Shown here one piece after another: positions 55,407-63,997 of a stretch of DNA of 64,000 bases. The notes below the pieces were generated by a model. The model did not search any database. It was not told where the DNA came from and was given only the letters and a program-made list of their open reading frames with translations. The translations under genes and the position numbers were made by a program. The DNA is taken from assembly GCA_963795335.1 (NCBI GenBank), contig CAWCHI010000018.1, positions 160,607 through 224,606 of the forward strand, given 5' to 3'. Every line of letters begins with the position of its first letter. The stretch's first letter is position 1. This stretch comes from Trebonia sp963795335 (GTDB lineage Bacteria > Actinomycetota > Actinomycetes > Streptosporangiales > Streptosporangiaceae).

Positions 55407-56248
55407 TCAGCGTCCTGATCGTGGATGACCAGGACCTCGTCCGGGAGGGCCTGCGGATGCTGCTGGAAGCGGAGCCGGACCTGGCCGTAGCCGGGGAGGC
55501 GGGCGACGGCGGCCAGGCACTGGCTCAGGCGCGGCTCCTGGACCCCGATGTGATCTTGATGGACATCCGCATGCCCGCCATGAACGGCATCGAGGCGACC
55601 ACCCGGCTCGTGCAGGCCGGGTGCCGGGCCCGGATCTTGATGCTCACCACTTTCAACCTGGACGAGTACGTCTACCACGCCCTCAAGGCGGGGGCGAGCG
55701 GCTTTCTGCTCAAGCACGCCCGCCGTGACCAGCTGGCCGACGGCGTGCGCGCGGTCGCCGCCGGCGAGACCCTCCTGGCCCCCGTCATCACCCGCCGGCT
55801 GATCGAGGACTTCTGCAATGGCCCGGCGCCCGGCCCTCAACCCGGCGGGTCTGGTGGCGGCCTCAGCGAACGGGAACTTGGCGTCGTGCGGCTCGTGGCC
55901 CAGGGCTTGTCCAACGCCGAAATCGCCGCCCGGCTCTACCTCAGCGAGGCCACGGTCAAGAGCCATATCGTTCGCATCCTGGCCAAGCTCGGCCTGCGGG
56001 ACCGGGTGCAAGTCGCTGTCTACGCCTACGAGCACGGCATCGTCCGGCCGGGCCTGCCCTTACCCGCGGGGAAGGCCCTCGCGGCCCTGGGCCCGGCCGG
56101 CCGCGGCGGCCGGGGTGCGGGTCGCCGGGTCGAGCGGGTTGGCTCCCATGGCCTCCCGGGACGGGTCGTCCGGTTCGAGCACGGTGACGTGCGAGCCTGC
56201 CGCCCGCAGCTCGGCGATCACGCCCGGCAGCGGCATTGGGCTGGGTAG
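55403..56248 (+). CDS. response regulator, NarL/LuxR type
   Basis: Receiver domain from GTG 55403: ISVLIVDDQDLVREGLRMLL, phosphorylation site in DPDVILMDIRMPAMNGIEAT, then ILMLTTFNLDEYVYHALKAG and SGFLLKHARRDQLADGVRAV. LuxR HTH: LSERELGVVRLVAQGLSNAE, IAARLYLSEATVKSHIVRIL, AKLGLRDRVQVAVYAYEHGI. Normal family members end about here (near 56060); the present frame adds about 60 residues that are antisense to the patatin gene. A lost stop from an indel is possible, but I cannot point to it. Confidence 0.9.
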   Translation: MISVLIVDDQDLVREGLRMLLEAEPDLAVAGEAGDGGQALAQARLLDPDVILMDIRMPAMNGIEATTRLVQAGCRARILMLTTFNLDEYVYHALKAGASGFLLKHARRDQLADGVRAVAAGETLLAPVITRRLIEDFCNGPAPGPQPGGSGGGLSERELGVVRLVAQGLSNAEIAARLYLSEATVKSHIVRILAKLGLRDRVQVAVYAYEHGIVRPGLPLPAGKALAALGPAGRGGRGAGRRVERVGSHGLPGRVVRFEHGDVRACRPQLGDHARQRHWAG

Positions 56249-56899
56249 CTCGGAGCTCGTCCCGAAAGGCGACACGATGACGATGCGGGCCGCGCCCGCG
56301 GCGAGGTCGGCATTGTCCGGCGAGCGGACGCCGCCGTCCATGTAACGCCGGCCGCCGATCGTCACCGCGGGCCAGATGCCGGGAACCGCGCAGCTGGCCG
56401 CCACGGCGTCGACCAGACTGACCCCGGAATCGGCGCTGAACTGGACAGTCGCGGCGCTCTCGCAGTCGACCGCGACCAGCCGGATCGCCCGGGCAGGCCA
56501 GTCGGCTGAGGGCAGCCGGGAGGCGATGACGGCCCGCCGGCGCGCCTCGGGGACGGTCACCGCGGCGAGCGCGAGCTTGCCCATTGCCAGCAGCGTCTCC
56601 TGCGGGGTGCTGGCGGTGGCCATGATCTCCTGCCACTGGGCGGCGAAACCGCCAGCGTCGATGTCGGCTGGGATCTCCGCCGTCTGCCGGGCCGGGTCGT
56701 ACTGCCGGGCGTAGAGATCGTCGAGCGGTGCCCCGCTGCCGACCTGGGCCGCCACGGTCGCTCCGGCCGACGTGCCGATGAGCAGGTCCGCCCCGCGGAC
56801 AACGTCCTGTCCGGCGTCGGCCAGGCCGGCCAGCAGCCCGGTCATCCACGCGATGCCGGCGACGCCGCCGCCGAGCACCAGTGCCTGATCGAATGACAT
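56060..56899 (-). CDS. patatin-like phospholipase
   Basis: The protein has 279 residues from ATG 56899. It has the Gly-rich oxyanion motif ALVLGGGVAGIAWMTGLLAG, nucleophile Ser in LLIGTSAGATVAAQVG and the dyad Asp in RRYMDGGVRSPDNADL. No signal peptide. The family hydrolyses acyl esters of lipids; the physiological lipid is unknown. The 3' end overlaps the response-regulator tail by 189 bp. The frame is intact. Confidence 0.88.
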   Translation of the reverse strand: MSFDQALVLGGGVAGIAWMTGLLAGLADAGQDVVRGADLLIGTSAGATVAAQVGSGAPLDDLYARQYDPARQTAEIPADIDAGGFAAQWQEIMATASTPQETLLAMGKLALAAVTVPEARRRAVIASRLPSADWPARAIRLVAVDCESAATVQFSADSGVSLVDAVAASCAVPGIWPAVTIGGRRYMDGGVRSPDNADLAAGAARIVIVSPFGTSSELPSPMPLPGVIAELRAAGSHVTVLEPDDPSREAMGANPLDPATRTPAAAAGRAQGREGLPRG

Positions 56900-56931
56900 G
56901 CGATCCTCCCGCGACGACGTCAGCTTCCTCT

Positions 56932-57261
56932 ATGGTGGCGCGGCCGGCGCCCGGGCGCGAGTTCTTCGGCCCGGGCGCCGGGGTGGCGCGGCTCGCGCGC
57001 TACGCCGCGACCGACGCGATCGCCTGGCGCAGGCTCGAGTTCACGTAGCAGCCCCAGGCGTTCGAGCAGCTCTGGTAGCACTCCACGTCCGGCCGGAGCC
57101 CCACGTGGGGCGAGTACGTGCGCGACCCGCGCAATGGCTTGCTGCGGCTGGCGGGTGTCGTGGTGGTGGCCACCTCGGGCGGCCGCATCCGCGAAGTCAC
57201 CCACTTCGAAACGGCCGTCGCCCCCTACCTGGGCCTGCCGCGCACGCTGCGGGCGGACTGA
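56932..57261 (+). pseudogene. remnant of an ECF sigma factor with SnoaL-like C-terminal domain
   Basis: One frame carries REFFGPGAGVARLARYAATD, then two in-frame TAG stops (56932-frame codons near 57046 and 57091), then WGEYVRDPRNGLLRLAGVVV, TSGGRIREVTHFETAVAPYL and GLPRTLRAD with a final TGA. The end pattern GGRI-x-E-x-T-x-FE-x-PxLGLPRTL is that of SnoaL-like tails of SigJ/SigG-type sigma factors. No sigma regions are left. It lies between patatin and phnM. Confidence 0.45.
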
Positions 57262-57272
57262 GGCAGCAGCGG

Positions 57273-58445
57273 TCAGGCGACCCGCTGGCCCTGCCGGTAG
57301 ACGGCCCGGACGACGGGCACGCGCAGCCCGCGGGGATGCCCCTCGGTAGCCGGCAGGTCGTGCGGGCGGACCCGCACCAGGTCGGCCCGCAGGCCGGCGG
57401 CGATCGCACCGCGGTCACCAAGGCCGACCGCCCGGGCTGGGTTGGCGCTGGTCAGCCGGGCCCCTTCGGGCAGTTCGAGTGTTTCGTCGGCGGCCAGCTG
57501 GAACACCGCCTGGAGCGGGCTGGCGGGCACGTAGTCGGAGGACAGGATGTGCAGCAGCCGGAGGCGGAGCAGCTCGGCCGCGGCGACGTTGCCGGACTGG
57601 CTGCCGCCGCGGACGATGTTGGGCGCGCCCATGACGATCTGCTGCCCGTGGGCGGCGGCGGCCGTGGCCGACTCCGTGGTGGTCGGGAACTCGGAGATCC
57701 GCGCGCCCAGTCCGGCCGACTCGGCGACGTGACCCGGGGTAGCGTCGTCGTGGGTGGCGAGGGTGATGCCCCGTTCGCGGGCCAGCTGGGCGATCGCCCG
57801 GCGGTGGACGTCGGCGTAGCGGGCCGACCGTTCCCTCATGGGCGCGACGAAGGCGTCGAACCCGGCCTCGGTCGTGCGGCCCTTGCCGATGTAGTAGCGC
57901 TTGAACATCGCGATGTCGGCGAACTGGCGCTGACCCGGGGTGTGGTCCATGACAGACACGAGCCGGACGTACGGGTCGTCACCGAATGCTTCGAACGCTT
58001 CCAGGCAGTCCTCGGCCGACACCTCGCAGCGCACGTGGATGAGATGGTCGGCCCGGAGCAGCCCGGCGCCGCCCGCCAGCTCGACCGAGTCCGCCAGGAG
58101 GCGGGCGGACGTGCCGGCGGACGACAGGCTGTCGGGCTCGGACCCGACCCGCACCGCGTCGAACACGGTGGTCGCGCCCGCCGCGGCCAGCTGCGCGTCA
58201 CTGGAGAGGACGGCGGGCACCGGGTCCCAGCGCACCCCCGGCCGGGGCGCGAAGTGGTACTCAAGGTGATCGGTGTGCAGCTCGACCAGGCCGGGCAGCA
58301 GGTGGTCGCCGTCCAGGTCTTCTCCGGCCGCGCTCCCGCCTGGGCTGATCTCGGCGATCACCCCGTCCCGGATGAGGACCGACCCGTGCACGACCTCGTC
58401 GGCCAGCACGATGCGGGCGTTGCCGAGGACGGTTTCGCGTGTCAC
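57273..58445 (-). CDS. phnM: alpha-D-ribose 1-methylphosphonate 5-triphosphate diphosphatase
   Basis: PhnM is an amidohydrolase-superfamily enzyme of the C-P lyase pathway that releases pyrophosphate from the ribose triphosphate intermediate. It has 390 residues from 58445: NARIVLADEVVHGSVLIRDG, the metal site in LPGLVELHTDHLEYHFAPRP, ATTVFDAVRVGSEPDSLSSA, SVMDHTPGQRQFADIAMFKR, ITLATHDDATPGHVAESAGL, SDYVPASPLQAVFQLA. The frame is intact. It overlaps the 2H-phosphoesterase gene by four bases. No phnGHIJKL genes occur in the window. Confidence 0.93.
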   Translation of the reverse strand: MTRETVLGNARIVLADEVVHGSVLIRDGVIAEISPGGSAAGEDLDGDHLLPGLVELHTDHLEYHFAPRPGVRWDPVPAVLSSDAQLAAAGATTVFDAVRVGSEPDSLSSAGTSARLLADSVELAGGAGLLRADHLIHVRCEVSAEDCLEAFEAFGDDPYVRLVSVMDHTPGQRQFADIAMFKRYYIGKGRTTEAGFDAFVAPMRERSARYADVHRRAIAQLARERGITLATHDDATPGHVAESAGLGARISEFPTTTESATAAAAHGQQIVMGAPNIVRGGSQSGNVAAAELLRLRLLHILSSDYVPASPLQAVFQLAADETLELPEGARLTSANPARAVGLGDRGAIAAGLRADLVRVRPHDLPATEGHPRGLRVPVVRAVYRQGQRVA

Positions 58446-59203
58446 CGCGTTCCCTGCCTTTCTGCCGGGGTCTGGTCGGGCGAAGCTGCGGCCGGGCCCG
58501 GCCGTAGCGGGTAGACCGCCTGCAGGGCGAACGGTGCGCCGGCGGTGGGCTCGGTGAACAGCGCCAGCGCGTCTACCGGCACGGTGGCGCCCAGGTCGGG
58601 AGCGAACCAGCGGGTCAGGGTGCTTTCCACGGCGGCCTGGCGTCCGGGTGGGATCTGATCGGTCACGGTCAGGTGGAAGCGGAACTCATCCAGTACGTAG
58701 GGATAGCCCCAGGCTGCCAGCAGCTCCCGTTGCCGCGGCGTGAGCGACGCCGGGTTACGCCGCGTTGTCTCCGCCGGGGACGGCGGCGCCCGGAACTGGT
58801 CGAAGCCGGTGACCACCACGTCGGCCAGGGCGTACAGGGGGGCGGCGGGTGCCCCGGGGACCAGGGCGTAGAAGCGGCCGAGGCGCGCGAGTGACAGGGC
58901 GGGGACCGTGGCCGCCTGGTAGCTGGCCGCGAACCGGGCCAGCGCCTCGTCGAGTTCGCCGGGGGCGTGCCCGTCGGCGAGCCGGAACGGTGCCTTGAGG
59001 GTGGCGTGGAAGCCGTAGCGGCGGGCGTTCACGGTGATGGCGTCGACCGCCGCCCGGGTCCAGCCGTCCGGAACGGCCGGGGTGACCGGGTGCCCGGTGA
59101 CACTGCGCCCGAGCCATTGCTCCGCCCGGTGGCGCAGGGCCGTCCCGCGGCTGTCGCCCGGCCCGGTGCCCGGCATGGCGTAGATCGCAAAGCGTCCGGT
59201 CAC
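58442..59203 (-). CDS. DUF1045 phosphonate-associated 2H phosphoesterase-like protein
   Basis: The protein has 253 residues from 59203 (MTGRFAIYAMPGTGPGDSRG). Two HxT motifs of the 2H phosphodiesterase fold are visible: YGFHATLKAPFRL and FRFHLTVTDQIPPGR. DUF1045 proteins recur in C-P lyase operons and are thought to act on cyclic ribose phosphate intermediates. Coupled to phnM downstream; the divergent GntR regulator lies 150 bp upstream. Confidence 0.82.
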   Translation of the reverse strand: MTGRFAIYAMPGTGPGDSRGTALRHRAEQWLGRSVTGHPVTPAVPDGWTRAAVDAITVNARRYGFHATLKAPFRLADGHAPGELDEALARFAASYQAATVPALSLARLGRFYALVPGAPAAPLYALADVVVTGFDQFRAPPSPAETTRRNPASLTPRQRELLAAWGYPYVLDEFRFHLTVTDQIPPGRQAAVESTLTRWFAPDLGATVPVDALALFTEPTAGAPFALQAVYPLRPGPAAASPDQTPAERQGTR

Positions 59204-59223
59204 GCGCCGCTCAGCCTCCCGAG

Positions 59224-59249
59224 AAGTTGTACAGTTATCTAGACAACTT
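59224..59249. promoter_or_regulatory. candidate PhnF operator
   Basis: AAGTTGT (59224-59230) and ACAACTT (59243-59249) form a perfect inverted repeat around ACAGTTATCTAG, 20 bp upstream of the DUF1045-phnM operon and divergent to the GntR gene. GntR/HutC sites commonly contain such CTAGAC/TTGT elements. Confidence 0.65.
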
Positions 59250-59353
59250 TACGGTACCCCCGGTCCGCCCGTGAGCGCCAGCCCGGGCCGGGCAGCGACT
59301 AGAGACCGAGCGCGCAGCCGACAAGCAGCAGACCGACACCGACAGGGGGCGGC

Positions 59354-60109
59354 GTGACGACGCAGGGCAGGTCCCCCAGCGGCTACTCCGCCTGGCGGCT
59401 CATCGCCGACGAACTGCGCCAGGAGATCATCCGCGGCGCGCGCCCGCCGGGCACCAGGCTGCCCCCGGAGGGGGAGCTGGCGATGCGTTTCGGCGTGCAC
59501 CGCAACACCGTCCGCCAGGCCGTCGCCGCGCTCGCGGCCGAGCACCTGGTCGTCGCCCGGCGCGGGAGCGGCACCTTCGTCACCGAGCACACGGTGCTGG
59601 TGCACCGGATCGGGGCGCGCACCCGGCTCAGCGACAGCCTGGGACGCCGGGGCCGGGCCGCGCCGCGGCTGCTGGAGTCGGCCGTCGAGGCGCCGCCGCC
59701 GGATATCGCCGCCCGGCTCCTGCTCGACGGGCGCGCCGGGCTGCGGCTGGAGACGGTGCAGACGGTGGACGGCCGGGCGCTCTCGCGGGCCACCCACTGG
59801 TTCGTGGCCGACCTGGTGCCGGGGCTGGCCGGGCACTTCACCGCCACCGGGTCCATCACGGCCGCCCTGCGGGCGGCGGGGATCGATGACTACGTGCGCG
59901 CGGCGACCACGGTCAGCGCGCGGCCCGCGACGGCGGCCGAGGCGGCCGACCTCGGGCTCGTGGCCGGATCGGTCCTGCTGGTGACGCGCTCGCTCGATAC
60001 CCTGACCGACGGGACGCCGCTGCAGGCCGGCCTGACCCGCTTCGCGGCCGACCGGGTCGAGCTGGACATCGGGCACGCGGACGTGGACGCCGGCCGCGAA
60101 GCCTGCTGA
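59354..60109 (+). CDS. phnF: GntR/HutC-family regulator, PhnF-like
   Basis: The protein has 251 residues from GTG 59354. The winged HTH reads RLIADELRQEIIRGARPPGT, EGELAMRFGVHRNTVRQAVA and LVVARRGSGTFVTEHTVLVH. The UTRA effector domain reads RIGARTRLSDSLGRRGRAAP to ADLGLVAGSVLLVTRSLDTL and LQAGLTRFAADRVELDI. The pattern and its place divergent from phnM/DUF1045 fit PhnF, the phosphonate-operon repressor. The frame is intact. Confidence 0.85.
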   Translation: MTTQGRSPSGYSAWRLIADELRQEIIRGARPPGTRLPPEGELAMRFGVHRNTVRQAVAALAAEHLVVARRGSGTFVTEHTVLVHRIGARTRLSDSLGRRGRAAPRLLESAVEAPPPDIAARLLLDGRAGLRLETVQTVDGRALSRATHWFVADLVPGLAGHFTATGSITAALRAAGIDDYVRAATTVSARPATAAEAADLGLVAGSVLLVTRSLDTLTDGTPLQAGLTRFAADRVELDIGHADVDAGREAC

Positions 60110-60133
60110 CCGGCCCGGCCCGCCGTGCGGGCG

Positions 60134-61611
60134 CTAGGTGACCGCGGGCGGCCCGAACCAGGTGGCCAGGGCCGTGGCCAGACCGTCCTCGTTGCCGGTT
60201 CGCCGACCCAGGCGACGTGGCCGTCGGGGCGGATCAGCACGGCCGTCGGGGCGGCGACAGCGCCGAGCACCGGCAGCTCCCACGGGCCGTCGTAGCGGCG
60301 CGTCGACCAGCCGGACCCGGTCCGCCCAGCGGCGCGAGGTCGAAGGCGCCCGGTGCGCCGAGGTTGAGCAGCACCGGCCGGGCCTCGTGCAGCAGCGCGA
60401 AGACCCGCGGCCGGGCCGTCGTCGGTGACCAGGTCGAGATCGGGCATGCGCCGTCCGAGCAGCGGGTGCCCGTCGCCGAGGTCGTAGTGGATGTCCAGGC
60501 CGCTGATCATCCCGGCGATCCGCCGGCGCGGCTCGTCCAGCGCCCAGCAGCTCGGACATCAGGTCGCGCAGAGCGCGTCGGTCCGCGGGTCGCCCGGCTG
60601 AGCGCGGTCTGCGCCATCGTGTTCTGCAGCACCCGGGCGGCCGACCGGGTGCCGTTCGGCCTGGTAGGTGTCGAGCAGGCTGTCCGGCGACGGTGCCGCT
60701 GGCCACCAGGGCCAGCTTCCAGCCCAGGTTCACCGCGTCTTGCACGCCGATGCTGAGGCCCTGCCCGCCGACCGGGTAGTGCACGTGCGCGGCGTCCCCG
60801 GCCAGCAGCACCCGCCCCTCCCGGTAGGCCGCCGCCTGCCGGGTCATGTCGGTGAAGCGGGAGATCCAGGTCGGGCTGTGCAGCCCGAAGTCGGTTCCCC
60901 ACACCGCGATGAGCGCGCGGCGGAGGTCGGCCAGGGTCGGCTCGCTCGGTCTGCCCGACGTACGGCTCGCTCACCACGACCCGCACCCGCCGCGCCGTCC
61001 TCCAGCGGGCCGAAGCCTGGGTGCCGTTCTCGTCGCGGCGGATGCCGCACGGGGGCTCCCCGGTCATCTCGACCTCGGCGATCAGCGAGCTGATGGTCGG
61101 GTCCCAGCCGGGGAACTCGATGCCGGCGGCCTTGCGCACCAGGCTGCGGCCGCCGTCGCAGCCGACCAGGTACTGGGCCCGCAGCGACCCGCCGCCGGAC
61201 AGTCGACGTCGACGCCGGCGTCGTCCTGGGCGAAGCCGGTTACCTCCGCCCGCGGTAGAGCGGTACTTCCAGCTCGCCCACCCAGTCGGCCAGGATGCGC
61301 TCGAACTCGGCCTGCGGCAGCGCGAGCAGGTACGCGTGACGGCTGGGCAGGTCGGCCGATGGCCGAGCGCGGATCCCGGCGAAGCCGGGGAATGGCACGG
61401 TCCGCCCCCGTTCGGGGAACCGCTCGGCGATGCCGCGCTGATCGAGGACCTCGACGGTGCGCGCGTGCAGGCCCCGGCTGCGCGAGCCGAGCAGCTCCTG
61501 GGTCTCGCGGCGCTCCACCACGGCGACATCGGTCCCGGCCAGCGCCAGTTCGCCCGCCAGCATCAGGCCGGTCGGCCCGCCGCCGGCGATCACGACCGCG
61601 TGCTCGGTCAT
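60134..61611 (-). CDS. rox: Rox-like FAD-dependent (rifampicin) monooxygenase (many frameshifts)
   Basis: This is a class A flavin monooxygenase (PHBH fold). From ATG 61611: AVVIAGGGPTGLMLAGELAL (FAD), SRGLHARTVEVLDQRGIAER, LPQAEFERILADWVGELEVP. Then in other frames: LRAQYLVGCDGGRSLVRKAA (DG motif), TDFGLHSPTWISRFTDMTRQ, REGRVLLAGDAAHVHYPVGG (GD motif) and QGLSIGVQDAVNLGWKLALV. The C-terminal thioredoxin-like domain ends AVLIRPDGHVAWVGEPAT. Sequence and architecture resemble Rox enzymes that inactivate rifampicin; related hydroxylases of polyketides look similar, so the specific call leans on the helR neighbour and the upstream RAE. At least six frameshifts, assumed to be errors. Confidence 0.75.
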
Positions 61612-63825
61612 GCCGGCCCTCCGACTCCAGGATGACCAGCCGCTGGGTCGCCCGGGTCATCGCCACGTAGCGGTCGACCGCGCCCTCGATGCTGGCGGCC
61701 CCGCTTCGCCTGGCCCGCGGCCGAAGTGCCCCGGGTTGACCAGCACGACCAGGTCGAACTCGAGCCCCTTGGCCAGTTCCGGGGTCAGCGAGCGGACGCG
61801 GGGCAGTCGGCTGGAAGGCGGGGTCGCCGATGACGCAGGCGACCCCTTCGGCGTGCGCGGCGAGCCACGTCGCCAGGACTGGGCCCAGCTCGGCGGCGGG
61901 GCCGTGCAGCACCGGGATGCCGCTGCGGCGGATCGAGACGGGGACGTTGGCGTCCGGGATGATGGCCCGGATGACCGGCTCGGCTTCGGCCATCACCTCT
62001 TCCGGCGTGCGGTAGTTGATGCTGAGCGAGGCGACGGTGACCTGGTCGATTCCGGCCCGCCGGAGCCGCTCTGGCCACGAGTCGGTGAACCCGTGCCGCG
62101 CCTGGGCCCGGTCCCCGACGATGGTGAAGCTCCGCGACGGGCAGCGCAGCAGCAGCATCTGCCATTCGGCGTCGGTCAGCTCCTGGGCCTCGTCCACCAC
62201 GATGTGCGCGAACGGGCCCGGCCAGCCGGTCCGGCCCGGTGCCGTCCGTGCCCGCCGCGGTGCTGACCAGCTCGGGTCGACCAGGGCGCCGAAGTCTCCG
62301 TGGCGGAACATCGTCACCAGGCCCGCTGCCGTACTCGTCGCCCGCCTGGTCGCCCGCCGTGGCGGCGAGGTCGGCCACGATCTGGGCTACCCGCTCTCGT
62401 TCGCCTCGCTCCGCGACGGCCCGCCGGCGTTCCGCCTGCGTCGCCTCGGGATCGCCGAGGCGCTGCCGGGCGGCGTCCAGCAGCGGCAGGTCAGACACCG
62501 TCCAGGCCTGCGGGTCCGCGCGCTGCAGCCGCTGGATCTCATCCGGGGTGAGCCACGGCGCGCACAGGCGGAGGTAGGCGGGCACAGACCAGAGGTCGCC
62601 GATGAGGTCGGATGCCTCCAGCACCGGCCACGCCCGGCTGAAGGCGGTGCGCAGCTCGTCGTTCTGCCGCACCGACCGCCGGAGCTGGTCGGGCGGGACG
62701 TTCTCGTCCTCGACCTTGTCCGTCAGCAGGCCGACCAGCTCGTCCCAGATCAGGTACCGGCCGTCGTTGTGCGGCGTGCCGGGCTCGGCCGCCGTGAACG
62801 CCTCGGCCCAGTCGGCCGCCTCCAGCCGGATGTCGCCCCAGTCGGTCGCCACCGTCAGCTCCTGATCGGGCGGCTGCTCGTAGAACCGGACGGCGGCCTC
62901 GACCGCCTCCACCAGGCCGGCCGACGACTTGAGCCGGGCCACCTCCGGGTCGCGCTCGGCCGTTGCGGCCGCGCCCTCGGCCACGAGATCGCGCAGCGTG
63001 CAGGTCTGCACGCCCTCCTCGCCGAGGCTGGGGAGCACGTCGGCGACGTAGGCCAGATAGGGCTGGTGCGGGCCGACGAACAGCACGCCGCCCCGGTGGT
63101 GGCCGAGCCGGGGGTCGGAGTACAGCAGGTAGGCGGTCCGGTGCAGGGCGACGACGGTCTTCCCGGTGCCCGGCCCGCCGTCGACGACGAGCGCGCCCCG
63201 CGAGCCGGCCCGGATCACGGCGTCCTGGTCGGCCGCGATCGTGCCGAGCACGTCGCGCATCCGGTCGGACCGGCTGCCGCCCAGGCTGGCGATGAAGGCG
63301 GACTGGTCGTCGAGCGCGGCGTGCCCCTCCAGGCCGTCCGGAGTGAAGACCTCGTCCCAGTAGTCGCTGATCCGGCCGCGGGTCCAGCGGTAGCGGCGGC
63401 GGCTGGCCAGGCCCATCGGGTTGGCGTGGGTCGCGCCGAAGAACGGCTCGGCCGCGGGGGAGCGCCAGTCGATCAGCAGCCGGCGGCCTGCGCGGTCGGT
63501 GAGGCCGAGCCGTCCGATGTAGACCGGCTCGGGGTTGTCCGCCCGGACGATGCGCCCGAGGCACAGGTCCAGGCCGAAGCGGCGCAGGGTGCGCAGCCGG
63601 GCGGTCAGCCGGTGGATCTCCAGGTCCCGGTCCAGCGCCTGCTGGCCGATGCCGCCGGGCGCCTGCCGCTCGGTCGTCGAGGCGGGCGGTCAGGTCGGCG
63701 ATCGAGTTCGCGAGGGTCTCGGCGATGGCCGCGAAGTGCTGCTCGTCGCCGGCGATCAGCGCCGGGTCGGCCTTGGCGGCGAGGCGATCGGGAAGGTCGA
63801 ACGCGCTGGCGGTCAGGGAATTCAC
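61608..63825 (-). CDS. helR: HelR-type RNA polymerase recycling ATPase (several frameshifts)
   Basis: This is a UvrD/HelD-like superfamily 1 ATPase; HelR displaces rifamycins from, and rescues, RNA polymerase. It starts at GTG 63825 with GGAG upstream: SLTASAFDLPDRLAAKADPA, then LLIDWRSPAAEPFFGATHAN, RRYRWTRGRISDYWDEVFTP, Walker A VVDGGPGTGKTVVALHRTAY, motif II HIVVDEAQELTDAEWQMLLL, SINYRTPEEVMAEAEP, TPELAKGLEFDLVVLVNPGH and motif VI DRYVAMTRATQRLVILE. Shifts occur near 63680, 62320, 61800 and 61700. The end probably overlaps the rox start (ATGA), so helR-rox are one operon. Confidence 0.88.
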
Positions 63826-63961
63826 GTAATCAGCTCCGATCTGAGGTTGCTGACAACCGCGGCGCGCTGGGGCGCGCCCGGACCGGAACAACGCTCGCGC
63901 GGGGGTGCAGCGGCAGGCGCTGACCAGCTCCCCGTTTGGCTGGTTCCGGTCCCGGCCTGCG

Positions 63962-63992
63962 ATTATGCGTCACGAGGGGGGGCTTGCGGCAA
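63962..63992 (-). promoter_or_regulatory. candidate helR promoter overlapping the RAE
   Basis: On the minus strand CATAAT (63967-63962) is a good -10. TTGCCG (63992-63987), inside the RAE palindrome, could serve as -35 with 19-bp spacing. The 136-bp leader to helR shows no gene. Confidence 0.45.
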
Positions 63993-63997
63993 GCCCC
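63979..63997. promoter_or_regulatory. rifamycin-associated element (RAE) upstream of helR
   Basis: GGGGCTTGCGGCAAGCCCC is a perfect 19-bp palindrome, 154 bp before the helR start. It matches the RAE that precedes rifamycin-inducible resistance genes (helR, rox, rgt, rph) in actinomycetes, as I remember the consensus (near GGGGCTTGCGGCAAG-CCC). Confidence 0.88.

Noticed and set aside
62016..63923. 635-codon plus-strand ORF over helR
   Set aside because: Shadow of helR; composition is typical of antisense frames (R, G, V, H, P) and no motif is present.
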